Source: Actinernus sp. WN-2022 (lineage: Eukaryota > Cnidaria > Anthozoa > Actiniaria > Actinernidae). Taken from it: a DNA stretch of 64,000 nt. Below the pieces are notes generated by a model. The model had not been told where the DNA came from. It saw only the letters and a program-made list of their open reading frames with translations, and made no database searches. Positions 25,301-37,300 of this stretch are shown here, one piece after another. The stretch is from assembly GCA_030867875.1 (NCBI GenBank), contig JAOWCC010000936.1, positions 13,462,095-13,526,094 of the forward strand. Reading direction: 5' to 3'. A program made the translations under genes and the position numbers. Numbering within the stretch: position 1 is the first letter of the stretch; each line of letters opens with the position of its first letter.

Positions 25301-28300
25301 AAAATACACTTTACATCCACGAGTTCGCCATTGTGGCGCTATGTTTAGCTTCGTATCTGGCTTAGGAAACATCCCAAATGTTTTAGAGTATTTTTTTTCA
25401 CTCAGACGATCGTCCAATAAGCCTTGGAGAGTTTTGGGGTTATATTTGCATAGTTGTCCTCAATAAGTTTCTTTTCTCCAGATGAGAAACAAACTCTCGT
25501 TCGGAAGATATTTTCACTGTCGATTATTTGCCGCCTTTTGTAGGCGCGCACGCCGGATATGACCTCTGCACAACTACAGATTAGATTAAATATGATTAAA
25601 AGTATTAGTAATAGTAATAGCATGGTTTGTAGTAGTATTTGGCATAAATACCACGAGAGAGATTTCAAAATTGCTTGTAATTTCACGAGCCGCGTAGCCA
25701 TGCTAGGATGCTATAAAATATTTATAATACGAGCTAAGAATTTTTCTGGGGCAACCCCTCACTGCTTGATCGTGTTCCGTCAAGAAACAACGAACTCATG
25801 TTTAATATGCCCTTACTGTCTGAGCATGACTCCAACTGAAAAAGAACTGAAAGAATTTCCTTCTATTATTTTAAGTTCTTCATCAAGTATATGTTATGGT
25901 GTGATTTCTTACTGGGGATCCCGTCGTGCTGGGGATTTTCTGATCAAACTTCGGCTTGTTCGAGGACCCGAAAACTATACTGCGCTTGAGTCTTTCACAA
26001 AGATTTTGCAGCAGGTATCTCAACAACGTGATTCTACACTTCTGTGAATTGTCAGTTCTGCATATTTTCTTGTTTTAAGCTTGCTTTTCCAAGATTTTCC
26101 CTTCGCACTTTCGTGTAAACATGTCCGCCATTTTTCATGACAAGATCAAAAAGACATGCATATTGCGTTGCGTGTTTTCCAAATATGGCAAGAGCAGTAG
26201 TAAGGTAGCTCTCTTGGGATCATATACCCTCTCCTGATTGGTCGAGAGCAAATCTGTGACGTCACAGGTTTTGTGACGTCACAGACCCCGCCTCCTCAGT
26301 TATAGATCCTAGGCAGGCCGCTGATTGGCTGCCGCTATTATAGATCAAATACGGGCTCAGGATTGGCCGGGATTTATAGATCCAATACAGGCTCCTGATT
26401 GGCCGGGATTTATAGATCCAATACGGGCTCGGGGTTGGTCGGAAATTTATAGATCCAATAGGGGTTCGGGATTGGGTGGGGATTTATAGACCCAATCCAG
26501 GACGGGGATTGGCGGACCGGGGAACTACCCGGGGACGTATAAAAAAGTGAACCCTCCCTTGTAAATTTCAGTGTGAACGACGCCGCCCCCTACTTGCTAC
26601 CCCCAAAGCTCAATTCTACGCTTCGCCATGGACGTCACAGGCCCCCCAAGGTCCGCCGCCCGCCGCTTGGGCCAGTCCCCACACCACGACGCCCTTTACG
26701 GTTCCATCCGCGGAGATGCCACAGGGACCCCCCACAGGGACCCCCACAGGGACCCCCAAGGGACCCCACAGGGCCCCCCACCGGGGACACCCCTGGGGAT
26801 ACCCCTAGAGATTACACCGACACCCCTGATTCCCTACGGAACCCCTGTTGGTACAGTGGCCGTGGGTCCCCCGCCCTCCCCACAGGAACGCCAGAATCCA
26901 CCCTAGTGACAGCCCTGGACCAGTCCCACGTGGATCCGAGAAGACCTAGATTTTGGGGACAAGCCGGCCCCCGAGAAAAGCCGGATACCCGAGATGTTAT
27001 CCTTGTGGTCTTATATGAAGCAACCACTATGTAATAATACCTTGTGGTCTTATGTGATTCAACCACTATTTAATTGGAGACAATAAAAAGAGACTTTTGT
27101 TTTAGTAAAAACAACTTTGTTTTCACTATTTAAAATTAATATACAATGTGGCTTTGATTTACGAAGACAATCCCCAGGCCTATAGGGAAACCGGAGTGTG
27201 GACCCTTTTGGTTTTATTTGAGTCAGCCAATTATATGTAAGACTATTGAGACAATAAAAGAGACTTGTGTTTGATAAAAACAACTTTGTTTTCAATTTCA
27301 ACATAATAATTACAATAATAATAAAAAATATTTACAAATATTTACAAGAGGCCCTATTTCGGGGCCCCATAGAGAGAGAGAAAGTGAACAAAGTATTGCT
27401 TGGGCCAGAGGATTGTATGGCCAGAGTATTGTATGGCCAGAGGATTGGTCACGGCCCTAGCCAAGGCACAACAACATCCACAGTACCAATACATAAGACT
27501 GGGGAGGCCCGTGCAACGGAATCTAGCTGTGGAACTCCATCGTCAGGCGGGGGTCCCTATTCAACCGTGCGGGCTACCAGAGCTTAAGCAATTCCAGGAG
27601 TTTTTTAGGCCTCAAGGTGTAGAAGTAAATCTGGTCTCCCGTGTGCACATGAACAGCATTATCTACTCAGGACACCTCCCCGGGGCACAACACCGCCTTT
27701 ACCTGTACCAAACAGAGGACCACCACTATGACGTCATCACCAACATGTGTGGGCTGTTGAACGCCAAGTACTTTTGCCCCCTCTGTAAGAAGACCTACGA
27801 TAGTCCTATACATCACGTCTGTGACACGACATGTGTTTGTTGCGGCGTCAAGGATTGTTCCCCCCTCCCCCCTGGAGAGAAATGGGATTGGAAAAAGTGT
27901 GACCATTGCCATCGGTGGTTTAAGAGTGAAGGATGCTATGAGAACCACCGCCGTCGCCAACCCCGCCGGGCGGGTCGAGGGTCTCTGTGCACAAGAGAAT
28001 GGAGCTCTTGCGAGCGGTACACCCGTTGTGTCCAGTGTGGGGTGACCGTGGACCATCTGTGCCGGACCCGTCAACAACCAGGGGTCCACGTGTGTGGGGA
28101 ATACCGTTGCCGTAGTTGCAACACTATTGTCCCCCCGGACCATCTGTGCTACATGCAAGTGGCTGACCAGAAAGCCCCCAGGATAGAAACAGAAGAAGGA
28201 GGAGAAGAAGAAGAAGAAGAAGAAGAAGATGCCTACACGGCACTCCTGGCGGAAGAAGAGGGGACGGAGAGAGCCGCTGCGGAAGACGAGGGGAACGAGG

Positions 28301-31300
28301 ACAAGTTCCGGTACCTCTTCTTCGACTTCGAAGCCATGCCCCTGGAGGCTCAGCACATGGTCAACTTTGCGGGAGTCTCCAAAGTGTGTGAGCTCTGTGT
28401 GACGTCAGATTTACCCACCTGCACTCAATGCGGTCCAAGGAAAATAGAATTCAAAGGCCCCACGGCCCTCACCCAATTCTGCGATTGGCTCTTCTCGGGG
28501 GACCATGAAAACTACGTGTGCCTGGCCCACAATGCCATGGGGTACGACTCCTACCCTATTCTGGAGTACTTGTTTAAGAATGCCGTCAAGCCTAAAGTGC
28601 TCTTCCGCGGCGGTAAGGCTATGGTGGTGACCATCACCGACTACAAGCTCGTCATCAAGGACTCTCTGCTCTTCATCCCGCTAGCCCTCAAACAATTCCC
28701 CGTCACATTCGGTTTCCAAGCAGAAAACCTCAACAAGCTGGATTTCCCCATCTTTTTTAACAAACCAGAACACCAGCAGTACGTGGGACCGCTACCAGAC
28801 CTTCATTATTACGACCCGGATTCACTGAGTCCTCAAGGCAAACAAGAACTAGTGGCCTGGCACGCGACCGAACGGGGCAAGGGGACGGTGTTTGATTTCC
28901 AGAAAGAACTGGCCGTATACTGTCACCGGGATGTGGCCATCTTACAACGGGCCTGTTTAGCGTTCCGGGCTATCATGATGAAAGCGGCGGAGATAGATCC
29001 CTTTACCAGGACCGTGACGCTCGCCTCTATGTGCAACCTGGTTTTTCGAAAGAAATTCCTACGCCCTAACACCATTGCGGTCTTGCCACGGCTCGGTTAC
29101 CGCCCCAAGGATGTGCAGTCGGCGCTGGCCCTCCAATGGTTGGCCCACGTGGAGCGGCGGGACGGGATTCAGATCCAGCACGCGGGCAACGAAGGAGAGA
29201 AGCGCGTAGGGCCTTACAAACTGGATGGGTACCACGCCGCCACCCACACGGCCTACGAAATAAATGGTTGCTTCTGGCATGGATGTGATCGTTGTAACCA
29301 CCAAGACAGAGTTCATCCCCTACTTCATTGCACCATGAGAACGTTGACCGACCGCACCCGGGACAAAGTCGCGTACATGGAACAGCAAGGGTACCGCGTG
29401 GTCCAGACCAGAGAGTGCGACATCAGAGTGGCCATGGCCTTGGACCCGACCATCGCAGCCCTCGCGCCCATCCCTCAAACCCAGCTTCCACTCGACCCCA
29501 AGAAGGCCTTCTTTGGGGGGCGTACCAACGGGATTAGGACCTACTGGGAAGCCCAGGAGGGAGAATGGGGGAGAGAATGGATGGAGGCGCTGGATGTGTG
29601 CTCCCTGTACCCCTGGGTACAAAAGACGAAACGGTTTCCGCTGGGCCATCCAGAAATCCTCACCGAGAATCTAGACCCCACCCTACCCTACGAGGGGTTA
29701 ATCCACCTCAAGATCGTACCGCCACGCCGCTTGTTTTTCCCCGTCCTCCCAACCCATGTGGGTGAAAAACTTCTGTTTGCCCTCTGCCGGACCTGCGCAG
29801 AAGAAAAGAACCAGGAACCCTGTACGCACGATGACGAGGCCAGGGCTTTGACAGGGACCTGGGTAAGCCACGAACTCCACGCGGCCCTGCGCCACGGCTA
29901 CCGGGTCCTGGAAGTCTACCGTGTGTGGCATTATTCCGAGTCGGAACAATACGACCCTGCCACCGACACCAAGGGATTGTTCACCGACTATGTGAACACA
30001 TTTCTTAAGATGAAGCAAGAGGCGAGCGGCTGGCCGCCCGGCTGCCACACCGACGCCGAGAAAGCGGCTTTTATAGAGAATTACCGGGTGGCCACGGGGA
30101 TTTTACTGGAGTGGGACAAGATCGTGTTCAACGCGGGGATGCGGGCCCTGGCGAAATGGATCCTAAACACCTTGTGGGGCAAGTTCGGCCAGAAACAGAA
30201 CCCTCGGCAGACGGAGTACGTCACCGAACTGGACCGCTACTTTGAGCTCATGATGAGCGAAGAGAAAGAAGTGCAAGACATTCTGTTCGTGCACGAAGAC
30301 ATGGTGCAAGTTCACTACACCGCGACGCCGCAGCACATCGACTCCAACCCCCACACCAACGTTGTGTTTGCCGCCTACACCACAGCCCATGCACGCCTGA
30401 AATTGTATTCTTACCTCGATCTCTTGAAGGACCGCATCGTGTACCACGATACGGACAGCATTTACTTCACGCAGAAAGCAGGTCAAGTGGCGCCCCCGGT
30501 CGGTCGATTTCTAGGCGACATGACCAACGAATTGAAAGAAGGCGAACAGATTGTCCGTTTTGCCTGTACCGGACCCAAGAGTTACGGGTATGAAACGAGT
30601 CAAGGCCGCACCGTCTGCAAAGTGAAAGGACTACGCCTCAACGTGAGAAATCGGGCGATCGTCAACCTCGAGACCATGGTAGCCATGGTGCAAGGTCAAG
30701 GGGAGACCACACGGACGGTGGTGACGCCGCACGCCATCCACCGCAACACCCAAGACCGGACGTTGCACACCCGCCCAGAGACCAAGACCTTCAAGGTGAC
30801 CTACGACAAGAGGGTTCTCCACGGCTACCAGAGCTACCCTTACGGCTACTAAAGAAAAACAAAGAGACTCTAGAGGAAATATTTTTATTGCAATAAATAA
30901 TTCAGTTCCTTTGAGCTGTGATACCAAAGTCTCAGTCTTTATTTTAGAGGAACTCCATCTTGTAAGGTTGGAGTCTTGGATGCTTGCGCAGGAATCCTTC
31001 CCAAATACAAATATGATAGACCAACATCACATAGTGTCCATAATAGGTTCCTTCGCAGTCGCTCACCACATACTGCTTCCTTTCGCCTTCGCTCAGGTAT
31101 TCTTCCATCCAGTTCCCAAATGTAGAATAGCACATGTGGCACTCGCCCACAATGACATCGCCGCCGCCCTCAGCTCCATAGAAAGTAATATCTAGACCCA
31201 TGATGTTCACCGCTTGAAGAGCACCGCGTAATGAGTGAGAATTGTCAAAGTCTTTTTTTCTTTAAGTATTTTTCTTCAGGTGTTTGACGGTCCACCGGCT

Positions 31301-34300
31301 GATACTCTTGCCTTTGCGCTTGCCCGAAGTGGTCGTCGTGCGGATCGTTGTTTCGGTACGGCCGTCTTTCGATTTGCGTGACGTGATCTTGCGTACCGTT
31401 TGCGTTCCCCCTGACTTCCTCCTTTTCTTCCTCTTCCGGTTCGCTTGGGCAACACGGCGTTGCCAGAGCGCTTGTCCCAATCCCGCGGGTCTCGTTAGGG
31501 TTCGTGCCATGGCGACAATGAAGGGGGGTTTAAAAAGGACGCCAATTTAAAGGCGGTTTTTGGGCGGAGCCTGTGCCAAAAGAGAGGCGGCGGTTGCCCC
31601 CACGGGGCCCCCCACGGGAACCCCCACGGGGGAAGGCTTTGTAAGGGGTCCTGGAGAACGGTGTTTCCTCTCGGCGGGGCGGTGGGGGATCTTTGTAGGG
31701 CTGGGGCGGGAGATCCTCTTGATAGGTGGCGGCGATTCGTTTAGGCCGGGGCGTGTACTCTTTCTTCTTGGAGATGAGATCCCGGGGGTGGCGGATGAGA
31801 TCTTTAGGAATTTTTTCTTCCGCTAGAAATTGCATGAAATCACGGTAGCCGGGCGACGTGCGGGTGGAAGAAGGATGCACCGCTTCTTTAATCAGATCGG
31901 CAATTTGACTCCCCGGCAGGGTTTGCCCATAGAGTTTCACTTCCCCTTGCGCATTCCAGGAAATTTTCTGTCCCCCTTTCAACTTCAACAGATTGACCAG
32001 CACCGACGCTAAAGGTTTGCTGGAGGGGGGAACTTTTCGCAAAGCGCCCCTTTGGCTCTGGGTTAACACTTTGGCTGCCACGGCCATGAAGGGACTAGGT
32101 TCAATGGTTTCGCGACGCCGGACGTATTTCTGGAGTAAATCTTGAAACTGGTCGGCGCTTGCCGGTTTCTCTGGGTTTTCTAGGACCTGCGCCATGGCCG
32201 TTTGGTACTGACTGAGCACTTTAACCCCTTTGGTCGTGTCCACACGAAGCTGTTGTTCCAACCACCGCATGGCCTCTTCCGGCACCAAGACCATGCGCAT
32301 AGGGTTCTTCCCCTCGGCCTCTTTCATCGCTTTTTTCGTTTGTGTCGTTTCACGGTCCATCGCGTCACGGAAATTCCTACTGGGGATGCTGGAGGGTGGT
32401 GTGGGGCCCGCTTCCTTTTCCCTGTCTGGGATTTCTTCTTGGGCGGCAACGTCTTATACTTTCTTCGGATTTTCTTCGCCGCCCGCACAGTCCTGCTGAC
32501 TTTTTTTCCCGGCAGGGTTTGGCGCTGCCTTTTTCGCAGGCGAGCTAGAAATAACTGCCACCGGGCCGGATCCGTACCCTCGGGCGCCGGCCAGTTGCGG
32601 ATTGGTTGGACCATTCAGGACCAGATATAAGGTTGACTCAGGTATTGGGCGTACTCTTCCGGGGAAGGGTCTATTGGCGCGGGGTAGGCTGTGTCAAAAT
32701 AACCTCCGGCTTGCTCCAGCTCTTTCTTGACCCTTAAACGTAATCCTCTACGGAACAACGACCCCTCTGGCGCAACGTACCCTCCGGCTTGCTCCAGAGC
32801 TTTCTTGACTCCGTAGCCTACCCCTCCACTGATGGCGCCAGCGGCCACGGCTTTGCCAGCAAGAACGGCGGCGGCAATGAGGGCAGCGGTCGTGAAAATG
32901 AACCCTCCTCGCTGGCCCACGGCCTTTTTAAGCTTGGCTTTCTGCAACGCTGTCGAGGAGGAGAGCAGAATCCTTTTCCTCACGGCCGGCGACAGGGCCT
33001 TGTTGGCTATTTTTCGAAGTTTCGCCTTGATGGGGGCAAAAATTTTCTTCGCACGGGCGCCTATCGGAAAAGTCCCAAGCAAGGCGTTGTGCACCACTTC
33101 GCTGACGGCGTTGATTTGATGTTGGCTCGCGGCCCGGATGAGTTTCTTTTTCTGACCGAGATCCGCTTTGGCAAATTGACGGAGGAACGTGGCGCTGCGT
33201 TGAAGCAAGGGGGAGGCCATCACCACAACTGAACGGATTCCCTGGGGGGCTTAGCCTATAAAGTTATTCCAATCCACTTTGTTCCCCTTCACCACTCAGG
33301 ACCTTGAAAAAGGGGGATGGAAGGTTGTTTTGTTGTTGGGTCTCTTCCACACCGCCCCACGAAGTGATTGGGATGTGGCACGACCCTTTGCTTTTTTCAC
33401 TCTTTTGGTCGTCTTCTTGGAGCCTCCTTGTTGTTGGCTCTTTCGTAGTTGTTGTTGCATCGTTTTGGCGGTGTTGGCAAAAAAATGGGGCTTTCCTCGT
33501 TGGTGGTACATCGCTTTACCGATGTTGGCCATAACATCAAGGCTAGGTTTTAGCATGGGGGTAATTTCCTTCTTCAGTTCCGCCCAAATACCCCCTCCCT
33601 TTTGATCCTCCTCCAGCACGTAGGCGTGATGCTGTTTTCCCTCCTCGGAGAAAATGTTCGTGCGCAATCGGATTTGGGGTGGGGTCCGGGGGTGGAGGTC
33701 GAAGAGGAGGTAACCAAAGGGGCGTTGGGTCGCGTCCTGGTAGGCCCGCATCACTGCCGGTACTTGCCCCGGAAAGGCCTGCTCGGCCAATTTCCGGACT
33801 TGCAACGAATCGCGGGCGTTTTTAAAAGCCACCAGGTAGTGGGCGTTGATGGAAATGGTGCGCGCGTACTTGCCTGGGGGAAAAATGTTCTGGGTCAGGT
33901 ACAGCACCGTAATGTTGCGGTGGTGCGAGCCTTTGGTGAACAGGTCCACCACTCGCTCGTCCTTGGAGCCTTCTTTCATCAAATCGTCCAGGATCAAGAG
34001 GCCCGGCTTGCCGCGAAAGGGGGCGTACGGGTCGTCGGGGAGACCCTCCACAAATTTCACCCCCAATTGTTTCTGCAGGGCAGTGAACCGGGGTTGCCAA
34101 GCGCTGCCATAGCAGTACACGATCGTGAGGGGCTGCTGGGTAAAATGGGATTTCACATGATGCAAGAGCCTTTCGGTGAACACCGTTTTCCCCGATTGAC
34201 TCTGACCCGTGATCAAGATATTGCAGGGCGTTTGGAAACGGACATCCATCGTGCGTCACCCCTTCCCAAGAATAACAAGACAGAGAGTTGGGTTTCCTGG

Positions 34301-37300
34301 TTTTATTTTATTTTTTCACTTTGTCTCAAACTGATAACACATTGATCGTGAAGAAAACTGTCTTGCTGCTGCTGCTGCTGCTGCCACCGCGCCACACTCC
34401 GGCGCTGGTACTGGCGCTGCCAAGCTTGGAGGGCCCGGTCCCTGGTTGTCTTGGTCTTCCACTGCTGGAGGTTCTGCAGGACCTCCGCCAGGGACCGACC
34501 GTGGGCTCGGCGCAGGAGGTAGTACAGGCAATAACTACCGCACACGCTGGACTTGTTCCCTTGCAACATCACATTGTTTTCCTTATGCTGGGCGTTCCCC
34601 TGCCGCACGTACTCTTGCAACCCGTAATAAGAGGCGGGAAAGCCATAACTGTCGAAGAATTCATTCAGGCCTTGGCGCGGAAAATAAAAGGCCAACCAAT
34701 GGGTGCCTGGTCCGTCGGCGTTGTCGGTATTGAGAATGAACGAGGCGGGGTAGGTCACGCGGCGGGGCCGTCGGTCCATGGGAAACACGCCCCGAAACGA
34801 GGCGCGGAGCCACCAATCGTGACGGGCCAAGACCGCCAATTGCGATGTGTAGGTGGTCATCGGCTTACAACTTTTTCACTTCTCGGCTGCTGTTGATTTC
34901 GTAGGCGGCGTCAAACTCGCAGTTCACGTACACGGATAAGGTCTCGGTGACACCTGCGGCAAACTGAAGTCGGATGCCCACCGTCCCGTACTGTTGTAGG
35001 TTCATGTGGGAGGCGTTGCCACTACCGTCTGGAGTGAAGTCAAAAGAAAGGATGGCGTAGCCCTTGTCCCAGTCGTCCCGGGTAACGTCAATCCCGTGGT
35101 TGGCGCTCATGGCCCCTTGGGACAGGAACAAGGTATTGTACCCGTCCAGGGTTTGCCCGTCCGCAAATTCGAGGCGGGAGAAGGGGGTGGGCGTGCCGTC
35201 GACCGTGATCGTGGCGCGGGTCATACCAAACCTTTGGAAATTGTACGGGTTCTTTTTCAGCGCTCCCAAACTGTTCGCACTCCCCATCAAGGCAAGTCGC
35301 ATGCGTCGGGGGATGCGACCGCCCAGGAAATCCGTTTTCTCAAAGGTGGTGTCCCCCAGGGAAATGGTGAACATCCGTTCTTCCTCACTGTTGTAAGGGT
35401 AGAGGACGGGCTGGGACACGAGTTTCATTTCGACGCTCTTCATGAAGTCCTTGTTGCAGACACTGACGCGGCGGAAGAAAGTGACGCGCTTCAGCCTGAT
35501 TTTAGCGGCGGCCACTTCTGCCGTCGCACTGTTTCCCATGAGGGCAAAGGCGTTGCTGGCGGGGGTGAGTCGGAATTCTAGGGGCACTCCGTTGAGGAGC
35601 AGTTTGTTGGTGAAGGCTGCGTCAATGTAAAACATCCCCGTCATTTCCACCACGGTACTTTCCTTCACGTAAGCCGCCCGCGTATTCAACCCTATGTTTT
35701 CCCCAACGATTGTGAACGCATCCATGGAACCCGCCTTGTCTTTGTAGTACAGTCCCGAGGTCAGGTAAGATTTCTTGGCGTCTGGAGTATAGTTGAGCAG
35801 GGTACTGAGGTAGGCTTTGTAGGGGTAAGTTTTAGTGCTCATGGTCATCCATTCCCCGTTCAAGGCCATATCGATTTGCGACCAGAGGGAATGAAACCAA
35901 TTGTTGACGATCCCCAAGGCCAAATCGGCCGTCAAAGCCTCTCCGTTGGCTTTCACGACGTCGGCCGTTACCTTGAAATAACTTCTAGGCAGCACAGTGT
36001 AATAGGGACTGGCCGGCAGGTAAAATTCCACGGGCGACCCGGGTAAGAGGGCCGATTTGGGCGCGTGCTCCGACCAATAACCTCGTTCTTCAACCGCTTG
36101 AGCCAATTCCTTGTTGAAAAAATCCAAATGGGTGTTGTAGCCGCCCAACATGTTGGGCAGGGGCGGTTTGCCCATACCGGCGACCGTTGCCATCAATAAT
36201 CGTCGTCAAAGATATCTCTCGCAACACGTGCACGCTTGACTGCCTTCGAAGGAATGAGAGGGAGAGCCTGTTTTGTCTTTCTTTTATTCTTGTTGGCCCT
36301 CGCCGCCCTCGGTTTCTTCGTCTTTTTCTTTTTCGACGCCACCCCAGCTATCTTTTCTAGGCCTTGGATCAACGTTTTACTGGTTTTCTTGCCGAGCACA
36401 CGGGCCGCCCCTTGCTTCGTGTCCTTCACGATTTGCTTCACCATCCTCTTGCCAAATTTCGATTTCAGTTGAGCGAGTATCTTTTGTCCTCCTTTTTTAG
36501 CCACCGCCCCCGCGACGGTCCCGGCCAGCGCTTTGCCCGCCATGACGGCCAAGGGGGCTAGCGCCAAGGGTAAGAGCCCACCCTTTTGATTGGTGACCGG
36601 TCCGTAGCCGCCGAGTTCATTCCAACGGATAGGGATGAGTCCCCCGCCTCCTTGCTCTCCGCGGCCCCCCTGGAAGACAGGAATGGAGGTGGGTGTGCGT
36701 TGAGGGCTGGAGGCGTGGGCGGGGAGCGCATGGAACACAGGTATCGAAGACCCTCCGCCAACCACGTCCCCCATAGATGGCACTGGTGCCATAGTCCCCG
36801 TAGACGCTCCATAATTCATCCTTTCCTTTTCAGAGTGCGCTTCACAAATTCCAATGTCGCCACCACGGTCGCTGCTGAGGTGAATGAGATGCGGTGGCCG
36901 GACTCGTCGGTTATAAGGATTTCCAGCGTGTCAAACACCGTTTTGGCGAGCGGAAAGTACCGCATGACCGGAAAGTCTCGTTCCACCACCTTGTTGTACG
37001 GGACCTGGGCCGACACGACCCTCAGCAAGGGCGCTTTCACATCCCCCACGATATGCGGCTCAATCAGATCGCAGTACACGTACAAACTGCGTACGGGTTG
37101 ATGTTTAAAATCGCGGTTGAGCAGGTAGGCTTTGGTCGTCGAGAATTTCAGGCCAGAGTAATAGGTGGACCAACACTCGGGTTGGTAGCCTATCAGAGGT
37201 GTTTTCTTTTCCTTCTCGTTCTGCGAAAATATTTGGGGCGTGTAACCGTCGCCAAATCCCAACAGCTTGGCCAGCCAAGGGCTCACAGCAAAATAGTTCC

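Larger units (their letters stand above)
26196..26598 (+). repeat. Polinton left terminal inverted repeat
   Basis: Matches the reverse complement of 40567-40964. It is built from an outer part with two CRE palindromes and an array of units of about 45 bp (ATTGGCCGGGATTTATAGATC-type, broken as ATTGGCCGGG and TTTATAGATC), then a TATA box and a transcript-start-like region ending CCTACTTGCT. Confidence 0.9.

Noticed and set aside
26573..27034. 153-codon frame at the left end of the Polinton
   Set aside because: It starts at GTG rather than ATG and is built from the same ACAGGGACCCCC repeat as the better placed 92-codon frame.
27667..28356. 229-codon antisense open frame within POLB
   Set aside because: It mirrors the GC-rich POLB coding sequence, including the Glu-tract as poly-Phe, and has no independent family signal.
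33602..34345. 247-codon plus-strand frame opposite the ATPase
   Set aside because: Shadow of the ATPase gene; no motif, and the minus strand carries Walker A and B.
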